From assembly GCA_947460915.1 (NCBI GenBank), contig CANHKJ010000087.1, positions 1 through 10,683 of the forward strand: a DNA stretch of 10,683 nucleotides, written 5' to 3'. A program made the translations under genes and the position numbers. Shown piece after piece: positions 6,904 through 10,683 of the stretch (within the stretch, counting starts at the first letter, position 1; each line of letters begins with the position of its first letter). Source of the stretch: Verrucomicrobiia bacterium. Its GTDB lineage: Bacteria > Verrucomicrobiota > Verrucomicrobiia > Verrucomicrobiales > Akkermansiaceae. The notes beneath the pieces are model-generated. The model made no database searches, was not told where the DNA came from, and saw nothing but the letters and a program-made list of their open reading frames with translations.

Positions 6904-8262
6904 ATGTCCCTATTGCATGAATCCAAACTGACTTTGCGCCTCGCGCTGCCCTTGATCATCGGGCAGGTCAGCCAAATGCTCCTTGGGGTAGCCGACTCGG
7001 TGATGGTCGGTAAATTGGGTGTCACGGAGTTGGCTTCATTGACTTTTGTGAATTCGATTTTTTGGATTCCGTTTGTCTTTGGTATCGGTGTGTTGACATG
7101 CGTCTCGGTACTAACGTCCAATGCCCGTGGTGCATGTGATTGCCAGCAAGCGCGTGGAAGTTGTCGCAATGGTCTATACATTGCGTTAGGGATTTCGACG
7201 TGCTTTTTGATGATCGGTCTCGGCTTGTTGCCTTTCCTTGATCTGCTCGGACAGCCTGCGGCAGTTGTGGAATTGTCGCGGCCCTATTTGCTGGTCTTGA
7301 TGTGCTCGATCGTGCCAGGCTTGGCATCGATTGCGTTGAAAAATCATGCCGATGCTTTAGATCGGCCGTGGCCACCTTTTTGGATTTTCTTGGCTGGGGT
7401 GGGATTCAATGTGTGGCTGAATTGGGTTCTCATTTATGGCAAATGGGGTGCGCCAGAAATGGGAATGATGGGTGCGGCGTGGGCGACTTTGGTCGCGCGA
7501 GTGTTGATGTTTTTGGCCATGCTGCTGTGGTTGGAAAAAGATCGCGCATTGCAGGATTGGGTGCCATTTACTTGGTTCCGCAAGCCGACGCGTGCCGAAT
7601 TACTAGCTCATGCTCGCATTGGCGTGCCAGCGAGTTTTCAGATGTTGTGTGAGGTAGCGGCATTCTCCGCAGCAGGCTTGATGATGGGTCGGTTCGGTGA
7701 GGTAGCGATGGCAGCACATCAGATCGCGATTACTTGCGCTGGAACGGCATTCATGGTTCCGTTAGGTTTATCGATGGCGTTGACGGTGCGAGCTGGTGCC
7801 GTGGCGGGATCAGGTGAAACGGCACGATTGCGAGGGGTAGTCTATTCCGGCTGGCTATTGGCGGGTGGCTTTGGGGCGCTGAATGCCTTGTTGTTTTTGG
7901 TGGGCGGGGTGTTTTGGGCTCGGCAGTTTACGACAGATCTCGCAGTGATCCATGCAACGGCGGGACTGCTGAGCATCGTTGGCGTTTTTCAGATGTTCGA
8001 TAGCCTACAAGTGGCGTCATCATCGATGTTGCGAGGATTGCATGACACTAGAGTGCCGGCCTTCATGGGTTTCGTGGCCTATTGGCTCGTGGGCTTGCCG
8101 GTAGCGGCGGGGCTGAGTTGGCATGGCCCGATGGCGGCACGAGGTGTCTGGTGGGGATTAGCGACGGGCTTGTTCATTGCTTGTGTGACCTTAGCACCGC
8201 GATTATTGCATCATTTGCGCAAGCAAGAACGAGCGATTACAGTGGATGCAGGCCTTTCGTAA
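6904..8262 (+). CDS. MATE family multidrug/metabolite efflux transporter (NorM-like)
   Basis: This encodes 452 residues, the usual NorM-type length, with about 12 hydrophobic membrane segments across the whole chain. Family signatures are visible: GVADSVMVGKLG at residues 28-39 in the first helix region, NWVLIYGKWGAPEMGMMGAA near 173-192, GEVAMAAHQIAI at 265-276 opening the second half, and GLHDTRVPAFMGFVAYWLVG near 378-397. Such pumps exchange Na+ or H+ for cationic drugs or metabolites across the inner membrane; the substrate cannot be read from sequence. The frame is open back to 6790, but the ATG at 6904 is preferred. It gives the normal N-terminus MSLLHESKLTLRLALPLIIG, and the extra 38 residues are polar, cysteine-rich and overlap the promoter. 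The gene is divergent from the cytochrome gene and is followed after 54 bases by a small gene. Confidence 0.93.
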   Translation: MSLLHESKLTLRLALPLIIGQVSQMLLGVADSVMVGKLGVTELASLTFVNSIFWIPFVFGIGVLTCVSVLTSNARGACDCQQARGSCRNGLYIALGISTCFLMIGLGLLPFLDLLGQPAAVVELSRPYLLVLMCSIVPGLASIALKNHADALDRPWPPFWIFLAGVGFNVWLNWVLIYGKWGAPEMGMMGAAWATLVARVLMFLAMLLWLEKDRALQDWVPFTWFRKPTRAELLAHARIGVPASFQMLCEVAAFSAAGLMMGRFGEVAMAAHQIAITCAGTAFMVPLGLSMALTVRAGAVAGSGETARLRGVVYSGWLLAGGFGALNALLFLVGGVFWARQFTTDLAVIHATAGLLSIVGVFQMFDSLQVASSSMLRGLHDTRVPAFMGFVAYWLVGLPVAAGLSWHGPMAARGVWWGLATGLFIACVTLAPRLLHHLRKQERAITVDAGLS

Positions 8263-8316
8263 TTTTTTTGATTGTATGCTTGGCGGGTGAGTAGGTTTTC
8301 TTTTACAGTGGCGGAG

Positions 8317-8616
8317 ATGGATATTACTGTTTCTGTACCTGATTCTTCCAACCCTAATACATTGCGGAGTGTGATTGCGGCTCTTCGCGCGCAAAAGCTT
8401 GAAGTAAAGCATGATCACAAGAATTGGGGTGACTGGATTCGACTGGATGGATGTGAGACAGTGATCAGCATCGAGGTGACTCACGGTCTTACCAGTTCGG
8501 CAACGATTGAGCATTGCGAAGATGACTCAGAAGATGTGTTGCCAGCGATTTATCGTGCATTTGATCACATCGGTTGGATCGGCATCGACGAAGACGGTGA
8601 GTATCAGCTCGTGTGA
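8317..8616 (+). CDS. small acidic protein of unknown function
   Basis: This encodes 99 residues starting MDITVSVPDSSNPNTLRSVI, with no signal peptide or membrane segment, so it is probably cytoplasmic. The pattern looks like a small alpha/beta fold: a beta strand, a helix with LRSVIAALRAQ, then strands with VISIEVTH and ATIEH. An acidic stretch CEDDSEDVLP leads into a helix and an end rich in Asp and Glu (GIDEDGEYQLV). I do not recognise the family. The frame also offers upstream TTG (8272) and GTG (8287, 8308) starts. The ATG at 8317 is chosen because the sequence before it reads like untranslated DNA and GGAG sits just upstream, although closer to the ATG than usual. It lies between the pump and hydrolase genes, 18 bases before the latter, and could share their transcript. 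Confidence 0.65.
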   Translation: MDITVSVPDSSNPNTLRSVIAALRAQKLEVKHDHKNWGDWIRLDGCETVISIEVTHGLTSSATIEHCEDDSEDVLPAIYRAFDHIGWIGIDEDGEYQLV

Positions 8617-8634
8617 GCGTAGCCATTTACGATT

Positions 8635-9480
8635 TTGGCAAAAAAACCACAGCCGACAAAGCAGAAACCGAAAAGTATCGTGCCGGAGCACACTTGGACG
8701 CGGTTTTTGACATGGCGTCGGGCTCTTTGGAGTATGCTTGCGCTTTTTTTGATGGGCTCAGGCATTTATGGATACTTGCGGCGTGGTGAGTGGGCTTTTT
8801 TATTGAACCGCTACGGTCCTCAATCATCTGATCAAGCGGCCGTGGTGCCAAACAGCGAGCGCTGGGATCTTTTGCGTAAGGACATGGAGCGGTGGCGGAT
8901 GCATTATGCGAGGGAGTATCTTGCCGCGACGAAGGCTGCGGAAAAATCGCGTGTATTGAATGAAGCGAGGAGTTTGTTAGAGCACTCGCTACCGGAGTTG
9001 ATGCGTTGTTGGCTAGGCACTCCGTGGGATTTCAACGGGACTGCAAAAACGCCGGGCGAGGGAAAAATCGCATGCGGATACTTTGTATCAACAGTGATGG
9101 AAGGTGCGGGATTCCGCGTCAAGCGCGCGGAGCTTGCGCAACAGGCATCGCAAAACATCCTACTGAGTTTTTTGACGCAGGATGCACTGCGTTTGCGCAG
9201 GGGCATACCATATAAAACGTTCCGGCTCGAGACGGAGCGCAGTGAGACGGGGATTTACATTGTCGGACTGGATACACACGTGGGATTTTTGGTGGTAAAG
9301 GATCAATCCTACACCTTCATCCATTCTTCGGGTTCGCGCCCGTGGTGCGTGGTTGAAGAAAACCCCGAAGAAGCGCATGTGCTAGAACGATCAAACTACC
9401 GCGTGCTGGGCAATCTAACAGCGAATGACGCGATGGTGAAAAAATGGCTTCATGGTGAGGATTTCGCTACGAGAAAATGA
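8635..9480 (+). CDS. membrane-anchored NlpC/P60-like cysteine hydrolase
   Basis: This encodes 281 residues. A Lys/Pro-rich cytoplasmic tail (MAKKPQPTKQKPK) precedes one hydrophobic segment at about residues 31-48 (LWSMLALFLMGSGIYGY). The positive charges before it place the rest outside the inner membrane. Residues 75-115 are helical and charged. The domain at about 120-235 has an NlpC/P60-like arrangement: WLGTPWDFNG, then the candidate nucleophile in ACGYFVS (Cys147), then THVGFLV (His215) and FIHSSGS (His230) as candidate catalytic partners. NlpC/P60 enzymes cleave peptide bonds in cell-wall stems, and that role is inferred here. The canonical DCSGFV is replaced by ACGYFV, so the substrate may differ. 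Translation must start at TTG 8635, or an even rarer ATT at 8632. An in-frame TAG lies at 8620-8622, and the next ATG (codon 34) would cut into the membrane segment. Confidence 0.75.
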   Translation: MAKKPQPTKQKPKSIVPEHTWTRFLTWRRALWSMLALFLMGSGIYGYLRRGEWAFLLNRYGPQSSDQAAVVPNSERWDLLRKDMERWRMHYAREYLAATKAAEKSRVLNEARSLLEHSLPELMRCWLGTPWDFNGTAKTPGEGKIACGYFVSTVMEGAGFRVKRAELAQQASQNILLSFLTQDALRLRRGIPYKTFRLETERSETGIYIVGLDTHVGFLVVKDQSYTFIHSSGSRPWCVVEENPEEAHVLERSNYRVLGNLTANDAMVKKWLHGEDFATRK

Positions 9481-9501
9481 GTGGCCAGACGTTAGCAGTG
9501 C

Positions 9502-10281
9502 TTAAATTTTCGCAGTGATCACGCGTTGATGATAAGCGCGGGCAGCGGCGATGATTTGTGGGGCGAGCTGTGCTTCTGGTTTGGCGAATGGGGGCACGAA
9601 CCATGGGAAGGAGCCGAGAAGGTCTGTAATGACGGCAACTTCACCGTCGCAAGTTGTTTCGCCACAGCCGATGCCGATGGTCGGAACGGGAACAGATTTT
9701 GTGATTGCCGTGGCACTACTCGGGATGATCGATTCCATCACCATCGCGCAGACACCAGCCTCAGTGAGTGCTTGGGCATCGATGAGCAACTGCTGGAGAG
9801 CGGCTGGTGTTTTGCCTTTTTTATGATAGCCGCCTTCTTCGATGACATGCTGCGGGAGCATACCAATGTGGCCGATCACAGGTATGCCTGCAGCAGTGAT
9901 GGTGCGCACGGTTTCTGCGTGCTCGACTCCTCCTTCGAGCTTGACGGCATCAGCTCCCGCATGCATGAGTGCTTTTGCAGTAGCGAGAGCTTGAATTGGG
10001 CTTTCATAGGTGTGAATGGGCATATCGCCCAGCACCAAGGCTCGTGGTTTGGCGCGAGCAACGGCAGCAGTATGGTGTAACATATGCTCAAGTGTGACAT
10101 GGGTGGTATCTGGAAATCCAAGCACGACCATGCCAAGCGAGTCGCCGACGAGAAGCAGGTCAATTCCAGCCTCGTCGAGCAGTCGTGCACTAGGATAATC
10201 ATAGGCGGTCAAGGCGCTGATGCGGCGATGGCCTTTAGTCGCGCGGAGTGCGTTGGCTTTGGCGGAGAATTGCAGGTACAT
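9502..10281 (-). CDS. panB: 3-methyl-2-oxobutanoate hydroxymethyltransferase (ketopantoate synthesis)
   Basis: This encodes 259 residues, close to the 264 of E. coli PanB. The enzyme transfers a hydroxymethyl group from 5,10-methylene-tetrahydrofolate to 2-oxoisovalerate, the first committed step to pantothenate and coenzyme A, in the cytoplasm. Active-site residues are all present with a constant offset of two from E. coli: Asp47 in VGDSLG and Asp86 in LGDMP (metal and substrate), Lys114 and Glu116 in VKLEGG, and catalytic Glu183 in VMESIIP. The motifs HIGMLPQ, GIGCGE, CDGEVAV and PPFAKP follow the family order, although GIGCGE and CDGE differ slightly from the common GIGAG and CDGQ forms. 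The frame extends 26 hydrophobic residues upstream to 10359, but that ATG lies inside a terminator hairpin, so Met at 10281 is the likely start. It is convergent with the hydrolase gene (21-base gap) and has no pantothenate neighbours here. Confidence 0.95.
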   Translation of the reverse strand: MYLQFSAKANALRATKGHRRISALTAYDYPSARLLDEAGIDLLLVGDSLGMVVLGFPDTTHVTLEHMLHHTAAVARAKPRALVLGDMPIHTYESPIQALATAKALMHAGADAVKLEGGVEHAETVRTITAAGIPVIGHIGMLPQHVIEEGGYHKKGKTPAALQQLLIDAQALTEAGVCAMVMESIIPSSATAITKSVPVPTIGIGCGETTCDGEVAVITDLLGSFPWFVPPFAKPEAQLAPQIIAAARAYHQRVITAKI

Positions 10282-10351
10282 GGCGAGGAGCAAAGTGTGA
10301 GGCAGCAAATGGAAAAAAGCGAAAGCAAAAATAAGTAAGTAAAAATAAGAA

Positions 10352-10381
10352 AGCCGCATTCATATGTAGATGAATGCGGCT
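10352..10381 (-). terminator. intrinsic terminator downstream of the alanine-rich gene
   Basis: AGCCGCATTCAT (10352-10363) and ATGAATGCGGCT (10370-10381) are perfect 12-base inverted copies around a six-base loop. Read on the minus strand, the hairpin is followed by a T-rich run (TTTCTTATTTTTACTT), as expected for a rho-independent terminator. It lies 64 bases after the stop of the minus-strand alanine-rich gene and about 70 bases before panB, so it separates the two transcripts. On the plus strand the flank is A-rich, so termination should be mainly on the minus strand. Confidence 0.85.
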
Positions 10382-10445
10382 GAAAATGGAGTGCTAAAAT
10401 AGGGACATGCGTGAAGCTACAACCCAGTCTGCACGGAGGCCAGTC

Positions 10446-10683
10446 TCATTGACCTGCTGGAGGAGTTACGGCTTCTTGCACGGCACCGGCTGCTTTATCT
10501 ACAGCTCCAGCGGCCGCATCGGCAGCGCCAGCAGCAGCGTTTTGCGCAGCAGCGCCAGCGGCAGCCGCAGCTTCTTTCGCTTTCGCTTCGGCAGCAGCTG
10601 CTGCTTCTGCGGCGCCAGCCTCAACAGCTACGGCAGTCTCAGTAGCGGCTGCTTTTACAGCCTCTGTCGTGGTGGCAGCAGCT
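10446..10683 (-). CDS. alanine-rich protein, C-terminal fragment
   Basis: The frame runs from the window edge to a TGA at 10446-10448 and gives the last 78 residues; the start lies outside. By my count 41 of 78 residues are Ala, with Glu, Lys, Asp, Gln, Gly, Val and Thr spaced between them. The end is TPPAGQ. Repeating phrases such as AGAADAAAGAVDKAAGAVQE and EAKAKEAAAAAGAAAQ suggest one long amphipathic helix or an LEA-like disordered chain. Lys is too scarce for a histone H1-like DNA-binding tail. The skewed composition uses mixed GCT, GCC, GCG and GCA codons, so it is selected at the protein level and is not a simple trinucleotide expansion. A terminator 64 bases downstream supports a real gene. 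Function is unknown, and a signal peptide or lipobox could lie in the missing N-terminus. Confidence 0.7.
   Translation of the reverse strand, partial: AAATTTEAVKAAATETAVAVEAGAAEAAAAAEAKAKEAAAAAGAAAQNAAAGAADAAAGAVDKAAGAVQEAVTPPAGQ

Noticed and set aside
9526..10080. Plus-strand open frame of 184 codons
   Set aside because: It is opposite panB, whose catalytic residues are all recognisable. The translated product has shadow-like composition rich in His, Cys and Trp.
10282..10359. Hydrophobic 26-residue N-terminal extension of PanB resembling a signal peptide
   Set aside because: It starts inside a terminator hairpin and reads through the terminator T-run, which creates Phe/Leu codons by chance. 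PanB is cytoplasmic and the family start fits Met at 10281.
10446..10683. GCA/GCT-rich DNA considered as a microsatellite or non-coding repeat
   Set aside because: Alanine codons are mixed and interrupted by regularly spaced charged residues in one open frame, followed by a stop and a terminator, so a protein-coding origin is more likely.

Overview
The window looks like a chromosomal segment from a member of the Verrucomicrobiota, probably Verrucomicrobiaceae-like (Prosthecobacter or Verrucomicrobium relatives). Two gene families point there. One is a very large Verru_Chthon cassette protein A at the left edge. The other is a PVC-type mosaic of beta-propeller, HEAT, cytochrome c and discoidin-like domains in the middle. 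The lineage is inferred from these families, because no rRNA or marker gene is present. I see no tRNA, rRNA, CRISPR array, insertion sequence or prophage gene.

Layout: (1) 1-4001, plus strand: the 3' part of a Verru_Chthon cassette A gene, followed 20 bases later by a gene for a 219-residue exported protein of unknown function. The two look like the tail of an operon whose other cassette members would lie to the left of the window. (2) 4002-4170: a convergent intergenic gap holding a REP-like palindrome. The sign of GC skew on the plus strand changes here, from C-rich on the left to G-rich on the right. (3) 4171-6750, minus strand: a large secreted cytochrome c/propeller protein. (4) 6751-6903: a divergent intergenic region with a good sigma70-type promoter for the next gene. 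(5) 6904-9480, plus strand: a MATE-family efflux pump, a 99-residue protein of unknown function, and a membrane-anchored NlpC/P60-like cysteine hydrolase. All are closely spaced and possibly co-transcribed. (6) 9502-10281, minus strand: panB, the first committed enzyme of pantothenate (vitamin B5) synthesis, convergent with the hydrolase gene. (7) 10352-10381: a clear hairpin terminator for minus-strand transcription. (8) 10446-10683, minus strand: the C-terminal end of an extremely alanine-rich protein cut off by the window edge.

Most genes are ordinary. The least understood part is the Verru_Chthon cassette tail: a pseudopilin-type locus, known only as a conserved gene set, with an exported companion. 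Secondary points of interest are the skew switch and palindrome between the convergent genes, the unusual active-site context and TTG start of the hydrolase, and the alanine-rich protein.
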